Below, piece after piece: positions 49,301-62,792 of a stretch of DNA of 64,000 nt. The notes below the pieces were generated by a model that saw nothing but the letters and a program-made list of their open reading frames with translations, searched no databases and was not told the origin of the DNA. Each line of letters starts with the position of its first letter. Position 1 is the first letter of the stretch. The stretch is from Valencia hispanica (lineage: Eukaryota > Chordata > Actinopteri > Cyprinodontiformes > Valenciidae). The position numbers were made by a program, and so were the translations under genes. The stretch lies in the NCBI GenBank assembly GCA_963556495.2, contig OY747702.1, positions 55,593,786-55,657,785 of the forward strand. Reading direction: 5' to 3'.

Positions 49301-49780
49301 CAATATTCGGCTGTGGTCTCTTGAAAGAACAAGTTGCATTTGGCCTGTGGCCACTCTAATTGCATGATATGCTTCAACACGTTAATTTTGATTACATTTA
49401 AATATTTTCAATTCAATTTCAATTACAATGTTTTGCATTCATTCACTGTTCAAGGGCTTTTGGAGCCAAGAATCAAGCATCTGTATTTTTAAACTTCAGA
49501 TTTTATTGTCTGCAGGGTTCAATTTTTCTTGACGTTTATTTCACAAGCACGTACAAATTAAAAACTGAAGCAATACCTGAAAGCATCACATTACATACTG
49601 TAAAACATAAATATCACACAAAAGATCCTCCAAGCCCCATTAAGATTATGCTAGAAATCAATGTAATGTCCTAAACTGGGTGTTGGTATTGCCACGCACC
49701 AATGGGCGAGGCTGGGGGGCCAGGGTTGAGGTATCTGGCCCACCCAAGACAGATTTCAATGCCTGTGTAAATTTAGGTGC
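46370..49780. other. 3.4-kb intron stretch, no supported gene
   Basis: AT-rich. A (CAA)5 run lies near 47430 and a short duplicated gttacaaaaggtaa near 47900. A small hairpin (aatcaatcaaac / gtttgattgag) is near 49010. No gene recognised. Confidence 0.45.
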
Positions 49781-49789
49781 AACCATGCG

Positions 49790-50045
49790 ATATATTGACT
49801 TTGATATGGTCTGCCAAAATGGACATTAGAGCTTGGCCTAATAAAAACTAAAGCAAAGTTATGTATATGTATAATATGTGTATGTACATAGAAAGGGTGT
49901 CACAAAAAAGGGAAAACTGACCCGGAAGTATGTAACGTACCGCCAAAGCGATGTAAAAACGCTAAGGGCTTAAATAAAAAAAACTGTTTACTGGACCCCT
50001 CAGAATAAGACACAGCTCTGCTGAATTCCTCTGGCGCTGAGTCTG
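49790..50045 (+). mobile_element. Internally deleted copy of the 56-kb repeat
   Basis: Left segment (gccaaaatggacattagagc, cctaataaaaact) matches 56226-56271; right segment (tatgtatatgta, gtcacaaaaaaggg, gaagtatgtaacgtaccgcc) matches 56786-56930. About 500 bp present in the 56-kb copy are missing here. Non-coding. Confidence 0.7.
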
Positions 50046-50315
50046 GATATTCTTATGATTCTAACGACTGTGTTAGTAATGCTTTTAAGCTTGGACTGAA
50101 AAGATAAAACCTTGCTGAAGAACGTGAAGGGGAATGAACTGGACATTGTTTTGGTCCAGGACCGGGAGAATATGAGGGGTAACATCTTTAAATCCCCTAA
50201 AGTTTTCAAGACAGCATAAAGTCTCTGTTGGCTTTTTTTCCCTACATGTTCATGGTCTGTCGGTTGACAGTGCAAGTCCAAGATATGTAAAGTTGTCTTG
50301 CTATTTGACTGTGGC

Positions 50316-50515
50316 ACAGGTCTGCAACTCCTGTCTTTGTGTGCAACTGTCCTTCAACATTTGGATGCATCCCTGCTCCAACACACCTGAATCAAAAGGT
50401 TGAATTACCTCCTTGGCATGTCAAGGAATGGTCATGACCATTAATTTGATTCAGATATGCTGAAGCAGGGATGCATCCAATTTCTTTTAAGATAGTCCTC
50501 TAGTCCTCAAGTGCA
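50316..50515. mobile_element. Short MITE related to 21715-21918
   Basis: Contains gatgcatccctgctccaac, acacctgaatcaaaaggttg and, inverted, gattcagatatgctgaagc and agggatgcatcc, so its halves pair. The ends are poorly preserved. Confidence 0.55.
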
Positions 50516-52698
50516 CTTGAGTATGCACTGTCGAGGTCACGGCGAGTTTGTTTTTGTTTTACTGACACTAAGGTGGATTTCCAGAGTGTGAACTGTTTAA
50601 TGGCATTCCAATAATCTGTCTGTAGTGCAATGAGGGTGGTATCATAGGAATATCAGGAATAACTGAGGAGTGAAATTGTCGGTGAAGAAATGAAAGTTTA
50701 CTGGAAAGGCCTCAGCACGCACCCTTGTGGCGCTCCAGTGTTGGTAGCAAATGCCAGTGAAATGACTACCCACCTACACTGCTAGTCATCTGTTGATCAG
50801 GGAGTTGTGCTGAAGTCACAGTTAGCTCATTTTCTTGCTATAATCAGACTTTAACTTCTCAAGATGTCTGCTACTGATTAAGCTACTCGCCACCATTTAA
50901 ACAATGTACTGAACTATATGCAAAATCTTATCTTTGGTGCACAGTAATATTTATAGGATTTTTACATATGCACATATAACAGTCAAGCAGAAATGCACAT
51001 GAAAACATCACTAGTCTGCGCAGCATACATTGAGTGTAGAAATTGTGGACATCTCTTCCCCCTCAGGTGTGCTTGCTTGGGTAAATACTAAAATACCTTT
51101 ACCTTCAGTATTTATGTCTTTTAAAATGTGGTCGTGTTTGTTTATTAGAAGTTGACCTGTTTGATTATTTATCTTATAATTAATAGTTCTGAAAGAAAAT
51201 TGACAACATTTTAATTTTTAAATGATAGAAAATTCAATGTTTATGTAGCCATTTTGTCAGGGTCAGGCTGGCGCTACTGTCTATTAATAGTCTTTTTTCC
51301 CCTGAGGAAATCAAGATGTTGAATATATTAGTGACCTGTATACAAGTTTGTGTGACCTGAAATGAGACTGGAAAGCAAGATCCCTGCAGCTTTTTGTGTA
51401 TTTCTGCCCAAAATACTGTTTTGCCAGTCCCAAAAGAAATGCCAATGGTTACCTTTTTTACATTACATTATCAGCTGTTGTTGGCATAGAAAATAAAATT
51501 TGGTGTCAAAGTAATTAGTTTTAGATTATTGTAAAATGTATTTCTGATATCTTAATTTTTTTTGATAAATCTCAACCTCAAAATCTTTTAACTTCTCCTT
51601 TTTTTCAACAGATCCCATCTCAGGTAGGGCTTTCTGCTTGTTGTGCTTTGTTCATGCTTGTTATCATTGTACTGTATTCACAAAAAGCCCATAAAGCTGC
51701 ACCAGTGCCTGTTCCAGAAACATACTAATTGTACTTCAATCGTAACTTATTTCAAGAACATTTTAAAGAAAATCAAAGTAATTTGCAACCGTAGATGTGT
51801 AAATTATGCACAGAACAACTGAAAAAACAGTGTTAGCACCATGTAAGATACGCAGATGAGTACAAAGACGAGTTTTAGGCTTGCCGCAATTCTTAATGCT
51901 GTAAGTAATGCAAATAGATGCAATTTACCTTTACTATTTTAGACCAAGGAAAAACTTCCATGTGGCTTATCCCTAGATAAATATCCTTCTACAAAAGGTT
52001 TCTTTTTTTGGAGGCGGGCGGGGTTTTATTGAACAGACTTCCATGCTTTAGAGGCTATTACTTTCACCTACACTCATTGTTTGCCTCCTTAACAAAAGTT
52101 TTGTAAAGCGGACATGAGATTTCTTAGAAAATGCCTCGTCACTGGTGGAGGTCAGCTATCCCATGAGTTGCCCCTTCAACACCCCTTCAAAGGTGACCCA
52201 GCACTGGCAGCTTTATTAATTATAGTTTCTCGAGGGCTGTGGTCTATTTGTAAATCCTCCTCCACCCGCCCTTGTCGGCCTTCCTCCTGAGCGGTCCTTC
52301 CCCGGCCTGTTCGGTCTGCGGAAAGCTGGGTGCTGCTGATAGCTAAGGTGAGGGTGATGAGGTGAGGTGGAGGACTCGTGTCGACAGTCTCTCCACCGCA
52401 ACTCGTTCCGCCCCTCTGAGCTTCATCTCTCCCCCACCTTAATTTTTCATTTAAGAAGGTGACACAACATGCTCTCAGCCCAAGCGGCCAAAAAGGTACC
52501 ATCGATTTCCCCTCATATTGTGAAGCTCTGATCCTTCACTCATCCAGGGTTCAGGAGTCAGATCGGAGCTCGGCAGAATAAAACGATAAACAGACTGAAC
52601 TCTTGTAAACAGGATGCCTGGTGTTCCCAATTTTATGGGAAAGATCGAAGTGTAAAGCTGGCACAAAGTAAATTAATGGAAAATGGGAACTGTAATTA
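50516..52698. other. Intron stretch without supported gene
   Basis: About 2.2 kb. A GC-richer block at 52176-52502 has open minus-strand frames rich in Gly, Arg and Pro, but no domain, splice site or similarity. Otherwise nothing. Confidence 0.4.
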
Positions 52699-52706
52699 GA
52701 AGTTAG

Positions 52707-53486
52707 TAGGGGTGTAACGGTACACACGGTTCGACGCGTTTTCGGAACAATGTATTCAATTAAACTGAACATTATTTTTAAGAAAAAGAAATACAAATGT
52801 GCATAGGACTTTTTTTTTTTACTCTCTTTTGTCAGCATTAAAACAAAGAATCTTTTTTCCTGAATTCCTTTCTTTCAATCCCTGAAATTAATTAGATTTG
52901 TATTATGCTCTATAACTTCAAAAAAATTAAAGTTTAGAATTGACTGGGGTTTTAATTGGATTATTTAAAAATAAATAAAATAGTACAAGTTGACATTGCC
53001 CGAGTCAGTGGTAGTTTTTAGTAATGCAGCATGGTCAGCTGTTGGGAAAATCCCTTCTTAGCAATGGGGATTCCCCTGACTTGCATTGTATACAAAAAAG
53101 GAGTTTGGGCTAATTGGATGCTATAGTAGCCTTGTGGATGTCAGCTGTTTTTTCTCTAGTATCAGTGATGTTTACATTTAGCTTGACATTGTTTCTGGTG
53201 AGTCATTCAGTTCAGTTTCTACTAAACCTGCATGAGAAACCATACATGTTCCCAAATAGCAGAGTTTTGTGATAGCTTGGAGTCCTTTCTGTTGTAACTT
53301 CTGGTGTAACTTTTTAAAGTTGAACTGCGGAACTTTGCACTTCGCTCTTAGTTCAGCACATAAACATTCTGCATGTGTTCAGGTAGAAAACAACTGTATT
53401 TGTTCGATACACGTGCGTACCGAACCGACAAGGCCGTACCGAACAAAACAGAATAGGAATAAATGTGTTCTACCGTTACACCCCTA
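52707..53486 (-). mobile_element. hAT-like element copy C, perfect 8-bp duplication
   Basis: Flanked by perfect GAAGTTAG octamers (52699-52706 and 53487-53494). Both ends are TAGGGGTGTAACGGTA inward. The internal sequence matches copies A and B in reverse complement (gtatcagtgatgtttacatt, gtgagtcattcagttcag, gtgataccttgg-like). No coding frame. The perfect duplication makes this the youngest of the three. Confidence 0.9.
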
Positions 53487-53494
53487 GAAGTTAG

Positions 53495-55189
53495 ACAATA
53501 TCTTTGCTAATTAAAACAGAGTTAGGCATAAAAAATGAGAAATACTGAATCAGATTATATCATGTCATGAGCAAAGGTTCGCACTTGTCAACAATTTCTG
53601 AATGATTGTTTTTAAACCAGGGCATCACTTTAGAATGAAGATGCTTTGCCGTTTCACCCTCATCATGTTAGCAAACTGTGACCACTGTAGAACACTCGTT
53701 CTTGCATTTTATTAAACGGGACTTAGTATTTCTGTTTCTTTTTGGTATCATGATCTGTAAATGTTTATATTCTTTAATATAATTTAAGTGGGGCTCTATT
53801 TAGTACTTTTTATTTTAGAAAGTAATGAATCACAAAAGTAAATTGAAAAAGGTTTGTCTTCACATTAATTAAACTTGAGAGTAAAGATCTACACCTACGT
53901 CTCTTATTTTTCCTCTTTATTTAATCAAAGATGAAGTGTTACTTTAAAATAAACTTAAATAATTTGCAAAGATTAAATTCCATAATGGAATAAATATCCT
54001 TTATTTGAACACAATTTTACTGATGTGGAATGTCATTTCTGCTGTAGCAATTAAATTTCCAAATTACATTTTAATATATTCATAGTATGTACCGAACTGG
54101 GGATTTGATTAAAGAAAATTGTTTAAGATTGAAGCAGGAAAAACAACAACCTATTAAAAACAGCGTCCTGCTGCAAGCAGGCATAGCTAAAACAAATCGC
54201 TGTAAATGCATTTAAAGTGTAAAACAAAATCACTGCTGGAGTTTAAAGTTTAAAAAGACAGCACCATCGAAAAGCCTTCACTAAGCTATAAAACTGGTTT
54301 CTTCTACATTTACTAAGTCCTTATGCTAGCAGGTTGAAGAGAAAGAGTTCAGTTATTACTTCCAAAAACGTCTCTTTTTGTGGCATTTTTAATATTGGCA
54401 TCCATGATAGAAAACGTCCGTATTATGTGTGGTGTTCAGTTTTCATTGCTGTGTGGTCTTTACAAGGTGGCATCTGTTCATTCGCCGCCCGCCGGATGGC
54501 ATCGTCATCAGGCTCATTAGCTTCGTGGGCTTCTGTCTGCACTGCAGTCTGAACAGTTTATTCTTCTGTTTGCTCTTCTTTGTCCAGAATTTTTTTCTTT
54601 CACTGAGGTTTAATAATCACAACATGGCATGAATTCATCATGTTTGTTATATCTGCATTATCAATGAATACGTTTTGTCTTTGTTTTTCAACTAGGCAAC
54701 CTGGGAATAGTTGTATCTATTAGTCGGGTGTGAATGCTATAGGGGAATGACTCCGTTCATTTTCAGGGGCATTAATGTTTGAAAGGTGCAGCAGGAGTTA
54801 TTTAGATAGTGTCTGCAGCGCCACATTAGCCAGGTGTTGCTCTGAAGAAAGTAAGCAGTGGTTTCTGCAGTAATTAATTTTATCTGCAATTTAAGTCAGA
54901 TCAATGTCATCTGTTAGGGAAAAATATCCTATGTGAGAAAATGGGTATTTTTAGATATTACTTTGATAGATAACAGGTTCCGTTTATGTCTTAGATTGAT
55001 GCAGGTTTGCTCCACAACATGCCTTTACTGTCAGCTGTGGTAGTTTTCATTTTCTTTTATTTCTAGATTCCCACCTGTGCTCTGCTGTTTGTTGCATTTT
55101 CAGAAGCCATTATTTTCCTGGATTCAGCCACAGCTGCTCATTCTAGGCAGCGAGGTGTTTCTCTAGGTGATTAAAGCGGCTTCTGCCCC
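53495..55189. other. Intron stretch without recognised features
   Basis: About 1.7 kb upstream of the third exon; no repeat or gene recognised. Confidence 0.45.
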
Positions 55190-55207
55190 CTCTCTCTCTC
55201 TCTCTCT
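55190..55207 (+). repeat. (TC)n microsatellite forming the acceptor pyrimidine tract
   Basis: Nine TC units lie directly before ggtag, the acceptor of the third exon, after a ccccc run. They therefore supply the polypyrimidine tract of this splice site. Confidence 0.9.
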
Positions 55208-55212
55208 GGTAG

Positions 55213-55368
<156 letters not shown>

Positions 55369-55556
55369 TAAGCTGTTTATCACCACACGGTCCCCTGCAA
55401 AATCTTTTCAACTACTTGACCCTTTACAAATTTGACACTATACCCACAAACGTGATATTGTTTTGTTGGGATTTTATGCACATAACTGTGAACAAAACAG
55501 GATGGGATTAGTGATTTTTAGTTTGTTTTTTACAAAGAGGAAACCTTACAAAGGGA

Positions 55557-56110
55557 CTGCACAGTGGAGGAGTTGGTAGCACTGTCACCTTGCAGCAAGA
55601 AGGTCATGTGTTCGAATCCTGGCCTGGGGATTTTCTGCACAGAGTTTGCATGGTCTCTCTGGGTGCTCCAGTTTCTTCCCACAGTCTAAAAACTTGACTG
55701 TTACATTAATCGGGCTCTGTGAATTGTCCGTGCGTGTGTAGTCCTGTCTAGAATTCAAACTGAGGGTTGTTTTTTACCGTTTCAGGTTTTTCATCTGTAA
55801 AGTGAGGACCAGTTAATACAAAGTGAAGATATTTTGCCTTGTCCTCACTTTCTGACAATGTTACTGAGCTGAACTGGCTGGTTTTAGAGGTATGGTGTGC
55901 ATTAGGTTTTAGTTAAGGTTAGGGTTATGACAAATGTCAGGGTTAGGCATAATGCAGTCATTAAGATGAATGGAAGTCAATGAAGGTCCTCACTAATAGC
56001 AAGCGTGTGGAATGTGTGTGTGGGGGGTGCAACTTGTTTAGTGTGTACCCTGCCTTTCGCCTCTTGAGTGCTGGACATAGGCACCAGACGACCCCCTCCC
56101 ACCTCATGTA
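55557..56110 (+). repeat. tRNA-derived SINE, interrupted in its body
   Basis: Head and first half at 55557-55749 (gagttggtagcactgtcacc, B-box-like gtgttcgaatcct, gcacagagtttgcatgg); the second half resumes at about 56030 with gtgtaccctgcctttcgcct and ctggacataggcaccag. Between lies about 280 bp of other repeat sequence (aagtgaggaccagttaatac, ggttagggttatg), and about 45 bp of the expected body is lost. Confidence 0.65.
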
Positions 56111-56142
56111 AATTAAGTTGTAAGTATTCAATATATTATCCC

Positions 56143-56945
56143 AAGACAACCAGCAGAGGGGGCTGTAGGCCATTAATCAGGACCTTTGGAGCCAGTAAAG
56201 AAGATACTTTGATACAGCTGTATGCCAAGATGGACATTAGAGCTTGGCTTAATAAAAACAAGAGCAAAGCTAGCACAAGCAGGGACAATGCTAATACATC
56301 ACCAGTCTTAGAGAGGCAAGTGCAACCTTGAGTGACATTCTGGTCCACACTCCATACCAGTAGGCGGCGGTAATGCACTAATTTGTTATTTGGCAGCCGC
56401 CAATAAACATCACAAAGAAGAAGGGCGTTGTGTGGTTTTTATACAATGAGCATGCTAATGGTAGTTATGATGAAAACCTTGTGAAAAATACACCCAAGGA
56501 AGAAATTATCATGGTTTTCAGCAGCAGATTATGTTGGAACGTGAAAGTAAGACTTTTTGCAGACTAATTTTACTGGAAGACATTATTTTTAACCTATGTG
56601 GATGTAAAAAGAGAGTTTTTGTTTTAGATGGTTCTGTTCGGTCGATGATATGTGGCTTTGAACGGTGAGTTGCACTTTATATTGCTTTCCAAGTTGTCTA
56701 ACAAAAGCGTTTACTGTGTCTACAGTTATAATTGTGTCCTTGATTGGCATACATCATTGGAATCACAAGAATCTCAGCTTTCCAATTATGTATATGTACA
56801 TGCAAAGCGTTTCACAAAAAAGGCAGATTTGACCCAGAAGTATGTAATGTACTGCCAACAGACGTAAACAACACAAAGGGGTTAAATAAAAAGACTGTTT
56901 ACTGCCCTCCGAGAATAAGCCACAGCTAAATTCCTCTGCAAACTG
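56143..56945 (+). mobile_element. Interspersed repeat, 0.8 kb, uninterrupted copy
   Basis: Matches 10548-13099 in reverse complement and the deleted copy at 49790-50045. Contains agacaaccagcagaggggg, atggacattagagcttggc, gtaggcggcggtaatgcact, gagcatgctaatggta and ggcagatttgacccagaag. No protein coding recognised. Class unknown. Confidence 0.7.
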
Positions 56946-56952
56946 AAACATT

Positions 56953-57680
56953 TGTCCACCTAAAAGAACAGATCAGGCAAGGAGAGCATTAATCAGAGAA
57001 GCTCAGAATAATCCCATAGTAACTCTAGAGGAACTGCAGAGATTAATAGCTCAACTGGGCAAATTTTTTTGACTGGACAAATATTAAATGTGCACTTTAC
57101 AAGGCTGCCGTTTATGCAAAAGTGGCACCAAAAAAAAACACAGTTGAAAAAGACTTATGTTTGTAGTTTACCACATGGCAAAATAGGGTCGGAACAAACA
57201 TGTTGAAGAAGGTGCTCTGGTCAGATTCAAGATAAAACTCTGGCATACATGCAAAATACTTCGTGTTGTAGAAAACCTACGCAGAACACACATTAGCATC
57301 ATCCTGTAGGGATGCTTTTTTTTCCAATAGGGACAGGGAAGCTAGTTAGGGTTGATGGGAAGATGGCTGGTGGAAAATACTGGGTAATCCTTGAAGAAAA
57401 TGTGTTAGATGCTGCAAACGACTTCAGACTGGGATGGAGGTTCATCTTCCAAAACCTCTTTAATGGAATGGTTTAGTTCAAAGCATAATGAGGGGTTAGA
57501 ATGGTCCGGTCAAAGTTCAGACCCAAATCCAATTGAGAGTTTGTGCCAAAAGTGGAAAATGTATCTTTATAGATGCTCTCCATCCAATATGACCGAGCTC
57601 AAGCTATTTCACAAAGGAGAATGGGCAACATCTTCAGTCTCTAGCTGTGCTGGTAGATACTGTTATGGAAGAAAATATCT
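56953..57680 (+). pseudogene. Decayed Tc1-like transposase
   Basis: Colinear with a Tc1 transposase gene but with many substitutions and indels: gaacagatcaggcaagg, tagaggaactgcagagat, gaagaaggtgctctggtcag, gggacagggaagctagttag, ttgatgggaagatggctggt, ggaatggtttagttcaaagc and ccaaatccaattgagagttt can be placed in order. The last spans the catalytic NPIE region. Frame broken several times; no terminal repeats seen. Confidence 0.75.
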
Positions 57681-60600
57681 TCTTCCTTTCATGAAGATGA
57701 GTCTGGAGTCTGGATCGGCATTTCTCATATTTTATTTTGGCCAGTCTCGTACATGAGCCCGCCTGGACCAACGCTCAAACTCTCTCGCACCCCAGATCTT
57801 GTCTCACCGCCTGTAAGCAGCTTCTGCCTTCAGTCTCCTAATGTTATGTCCTTATTGCAAGGTTAACACTCCTCACAGTTAGATAAAAGTAGGTGAAAGA
57901 CCTCTTCACTGACTCTAGTAATTATGCCATATTCCCTAGATGCCTTTACTAATATGTAAGTAATCATTTGACATAACCTTGAAATATTTCTGTAAAAATA
58001 CATACCCCAAAAACTTGCATCTGTGGTTCCAATTAACGGTGGTTATACAAATGATTGACTCATGAGGGCTGAACACATTTCTCATATTTGTAAAAAACCT
58101 TTGAAAACCTTGCATCACTTTCTTTTCATGTTCACCATTATGCACTAATTTATGTTGATCTAGAACATCAAATCACAATAAAATATACAGGTTTGTGATT
58201 TTTACCTTGACAAAAATTGGTTTAAGACACTTTATGTACCAAATCCCATATTTTAGCTGCTACTTAGTCTGTACTTTTGGGTAAAATAAGACATCATAGC
58301 TTATGCTAAGCTAAGTGGCTGGGGAGTATTATCAAAGTTTGCTCTCAGTAGCAGTAATATGTGTCAAAGCAACTGCAAAGCAATATGATGGCGAGAAAAA
58401 AAAGGTCACTCACAGTCAGGAATCTACCTGGGATCATCACTCAAATCTGCAGCTCACCTTGACAACGTGGGGCCTCAGCCATGAGTTTCAGCTCATCGTG
58501 CACTACATTGCCTGCTCAGCACCAAGCAGCAGATGGATGCAGTTAGAAACTACTCCATGGGCGATTTAACTACTGAGGATGCAGTCTGTCCCTAGGGAGC
58601 TGGTTGAAACACAAAATAAAGCTAGAAAGAGAGCAGATACTGAACTTTAATTACCTGGTTTTGGTAAACATAATTTGACTTAGGAAGCAGTTGCGGTTTT
58701 ATGCAATTCACATGATGCCAATTTAATAAAAATTTTTTTTTTTTTTACCATTTACAGGTTTTGACTTCAAAAAGAAAAAGTTCCCACCAATTAACTGCCA
58801 TCAGCAGGATGGTTTTAGAGACCATGACAAGCCTCTGAGGCAACGCAAATTAAGAACTGGTTCCAAATGTTATGTCAAGCTCAACATTTGTTTTAGTCAT
58901 AGTTTCTATAAAAACAAATAATCTCCCGCAAACAAAGCATGATCTTAATGCCACAGTTTGTCAGAAGTTGTCAGTGTAGCAAACCGTATCTTTGTTGAAG
59001 CAGCTGCTCATTTTTTCCATATCTAGAAAGACGGTGCTGATATAATTATTATTGTGTATGACTGGACAAACACTTTACTTTCAACAGATGTCCTAAGCAT
59101 TACTAAATTTAGATTTATATACTGAATGTTAAATAATCTCTGGTCCAAATTACCATAATTACAAATAAAACTTTTAACCTTTTAGACTTTCTGGAGACAC
59201 CTTTGCTGTTAGTTGCCACCTTTAAACCCTGAGCCGCATGGACTTCAATATTAAATGGGTTTCCTCTTTTAGGAGGCTTTAAAGGCTTTTCCTACAGCTG
59301 TTTTTATTCACCTACCTGTCTTTAACTTTGACACCTTTTTCTTCTGGTTTGGTTTTGTTCAAGAAGTCACAACTTTCATATATTTACCCCTAATAGAAAT
59401 TGATCGGATGTTCCTTTGTTCGAATGTTGTAGACTCATATCAACAATTCCGATATTCAATTCATTTTTAGGATACTGATGGAAACAACGACCAAAAGAAT
59501 TTCTCTATATACTTTTTTCTTTACTTCTGAAAACGTCACTAAAATCTCCAACTTCACTTGGTATAACACAAGATTTAACTTTGTTGTATACAATTGGGCA
59601 AAAAAAAATGTCTAACGCTGCTTAAAGTGCATATTATTATTATTTTTTTTTTTTTCAAATTTCATTTTCAACTGTGTTTGGGTTGTAGCTTACGATTTGG
59701 TTATTTATGGTTTGGATTTCTGAAAAATAGAAAAGCATGAAAGAAAAGAAACAAGCTTATGGGAGCTGAAAATTAATTGCTCAAGTGTGTTGTCATGTGT
59801 GGTTCACCAAACTTTGGTATCAATGCATGTTTTAGAGACCAGCTAGGAAGAAAGTAGTCTTTGAAAAGTTGTAAATTTGACCTTATTAAGTGCGGATTAA
59901 TGTGCTGAAGAAATGTTGAGAGCAAACATGTAGATCTAACAAACTGGCCCCTTACGCAGGGATCTAAAAGCCCTTTGTTGGATTAGCCTCGTCTGCCTGT
60001 AAATCCCCCCGACTGTAATAGAATGCTTGTGTCTCAAAAACACTGCAATTATGGCAGCAATCAAGTTCCATGTTGTGATATCTGCTCTGGTTCTGACCAA
60101 TATTGCTACAATTGGTGTTAAATGTTTTCAAAACAGCTGTCACCAGAATGACCTGCATCATCATTGTGAGCCATGCAGTGATTGTGCAGGTCTCACTTTT
60201 TTCCACATTGTGAGCAGTGGTCACTTTAACCAAACATTTTCTGTATTTGACCAGTTTTGATTTTAGAACGGTGAAAGAAAAATGTGAAGGCCGTCCGTCA
60301 TTTCGACAGATTAGTATTTACACCACTTCATACAAATCCACTGACATTTTCAACTTTAGCACAGGTAACTAAATAAATTTTTTAAAAAAATGTTCATCTG
60401 AGCATCATTTCAGACCAGGAGAACGTAATCAATGCATCTTGCAAACCGGGGGTGATAGCGCTTTGTACAGTTTTTTTTAAGGAGCTACACCCACAGTTGA
60501 CTTTGGGGATCTGACTGTTGACTCCCTGTGCAAGCTATGTAACCCAGCTATGGCATGGCATGAACTGTGTTATGTCCTCTTCCTTTAGGTTCGGGTAGTT

Positions 60601-61834
60601 TCTTCCAAAAATGTGTTTCCAACAGAGAGGCACCTTTTGGTGGTTGAGGATAAATCCATCCTATCGATGGAACTCACCTTAAATCCTGCACCGGTGATAA
60701 TCCTGCATAAATCATCGTTTTTCTGCATTGCAAATAAGCGGTCAGACATTGATTCAGAAATCTGGGTGACAAAGCTATTTTTTTTACTAAGAAAAACATC
60801 CATTTAGTAACTATGTTTAGAGATTTCTAGTGAACTTTAAAGGTGCACATAGAGGTTAAAGGTTAAAGTGTGTGACTCAAAAGCATCTTCTTTTTTTATA
60901 CAGTGATTGAAAATTCTTTCCTTGCTTTTACAACCAAAGGAAAGGCAGATTGGCATTCATTTTTTTTCAACATTTTTAGATTATCTAGTGCAAAAAAAAA
61001 ACATGATATATTTATGGCCTTTAAAGCATCAGGTTATTATTTTGCCAGTCATTTTATCTTCAGTGAGCTTTTCGGAATAGAAATCATAGCATTCTTTAGA
61101 AAAACGAATCATTTCAATTTTATTTCACAATTATTTGTAAAATAAAATTGCTAATAGCATCACACTTCATGAACACGAAAATAGGACCACAACCTGATTG
61201 ACGTTGACACGTTTTTAGTTAGTTTTTCTTCTAATTGGTTTGGGTGGGTCTGATGGCCCATGTGAATGCTAAATCAGAGGCACATTGTAGAGGCCAAAGG
61301 TGAAGAGATGAGGCTTCAGTAAATGAGACAGAAGCACTCTAAATTTCATGAGGTGGATGCAAATAAACCACTTTGTGTAGTCAATGAATATGTCCCACTT
61401 AATTTGACAGACAGCTGGTTCATTATCATTCGTCTAACAGATTACCATGAGGTTAATTGTACTGATATGCAGACCTTATTGTGTATATGGAGACTGAGAG
61501 AATCTTGGGAGACAAATAACTTTGGGTTGTAATTAATTTTGTAACTTCCACACGACCTTTTCAATGAAGGCTGATTTTTACATTCTGAGTGTGGGTGAAA
61601 TCTCTAAGGACCTGTATCACCCTACCGAGATTAGATTTTATACAACTCAATTAAGAAAAAACTCAAATGGGCTAATCCTACGAAGGTAGAGTCCAAACTG
61701 TCAATCACTGTGACACCAGAAAAACAACTACACAGTCCCTAAAGTCTGGGTAACTATCGAACTTGACTTTAGCTTTTTCCAAGTCTGAATAAAACTCAGT
61801 GAAGACTAAGTATGAAAAAAGTTTGAACTCAGAT
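57681..61834. other. 4.2-kb intron stretch, no supported gene
   Basis: AT-rich. The next fstl exon is not recognised here. Overlapping small frames on both strands at 59964-60260 (one rich in Cys and His) and 60585-60807 lack known domains and splice context. T runs and an (ATT) run lie near 59630. Confidence 0.45.
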
Positions 61835-61976
61835 CTGGGGGGGGGATCTGTGATGGACTGGCGACCTGTCCAGGGTGTACCCCGCCTTTCTCCTCATGAC
61901 CGCTGGAGATAGGCACCAGCCCCCCCGCAACCCTGCATAGGAATGACGGTATAGAAAATGGATGGATGGATGGCTT
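61835..61976 (+). repeat. SINE 3' end
   Basis: ggactggcgacctgtccagg, gtgtaccccgcctttctcc, ggcaccagcccccccgcaac and the (ATGG)n tail match the 3' part of 33549-33914. Confidence 0.85.
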
Positions 61977-62094
61977 GGCGGGGTGTGACATGACATCAGG
62001 GATCATAAATAAATATCTGAACAATTTATATTTAATCTAGGATAATCCTGTCTGCCTGCTTGATTTAAAACAATTGAGACCATATTAAATCATC

Positions 62095-62215
62095 TGCAAT
62101 GGACTGGCAACCTGTCCAGGGTGTACCCCGCCTCTCGCCTCGTGACTGCTGAAGATAAGCACCACCCCCCCGCAACCTTGCATAGGATTGACGGGTACAG
62201 AAAATGGATGGATGT
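62095..62215 (+). repeat. SINE 3' end
   Basis: Second 3' fragment of the same family (ggactggcaacctgtccagg ... cccccgcaaccttgcatagg, then agaaaatggatggatg). It lies 120 bp after the previous fragment. Confidence 0.85.
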
Positions 62216-62559
62216 TAAATCATTCCACTAACTACTTTGTTCTTTTATAGGACATGAATTATGTTTAATCTAACTGAAAAAATGACATCTGTTGGTGAAA
62301 GGTATAAAGAAGATACAATGACATGGTTAGCTAGGTATGAACACAATTACATAAAAATTTTGTTCAAACACCTTTCGATTCAGATTCCACTCTCAGTTAG
62401 CCTCCCACATCTTGAGCAGTTAGCGATGGCTAGACCATTCCAAGACTTTATTATTATTATTATTTTGCTGGTGAAGTCCTTTTGTTTGCTTTTGTTCATT
62501 TAGATAAAGATTTGGGCTCTATGTGGTGCTAAAAATAAAGCCCCCTTCAACATTCAAGC

Positions 62560-62790
62560 AGTTACCCGAAGGTTTTGGTCAAAGCCAATTATTTACTGTC
62601 CCAATTTCATCCAGCTTATCAAAGCTCCAGTTCCTTTTGGGAAAAGCAACTCCAAAGCATGATGCTGCCACTCTTTGTTTCACAGTACGGTGTTTTTTTC
62701 ATGATGCTCATAACTGTTTTGTGTGCTGGGCATAATTTTTGGACTGAGGCCCAAAGGTTCTAGTTTGGTTCATCAGACCATAAGGCAAAG
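62560..62790 (-). pseudogene. Tc1-like transposon remnant
   Basis: On the plus strand, ccaaagcatgatgctgccac, tttcacagtacggtg, ggactgaggcccaaaggttc and tttggttcatcagaccataa are the reverse complement of a Tc1 transposase segment (SDE and catalytic block region). The rest is missing or decayed. Confidence 0.6.
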
Positions 62791-62792
62791 CA

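Noticed and set aside
52176..52502. Minus-strand frames of 108 and 61 codons
   Set aside because: Gly/Arg/Pro-rich translation of a GC-rich block in overlapping frames; no similarity recognised.
57409..57756. 115-codon frame
   Set aside because: A piece of the decayed Tc1 transposase in a mixed frame.
58741..58880. Possible next fstl exon near a T-rich tract and AG
   Set aside because: The sequence after the AG does not encode the Ig-domain residues expected to follow, and no donor in phase was found.
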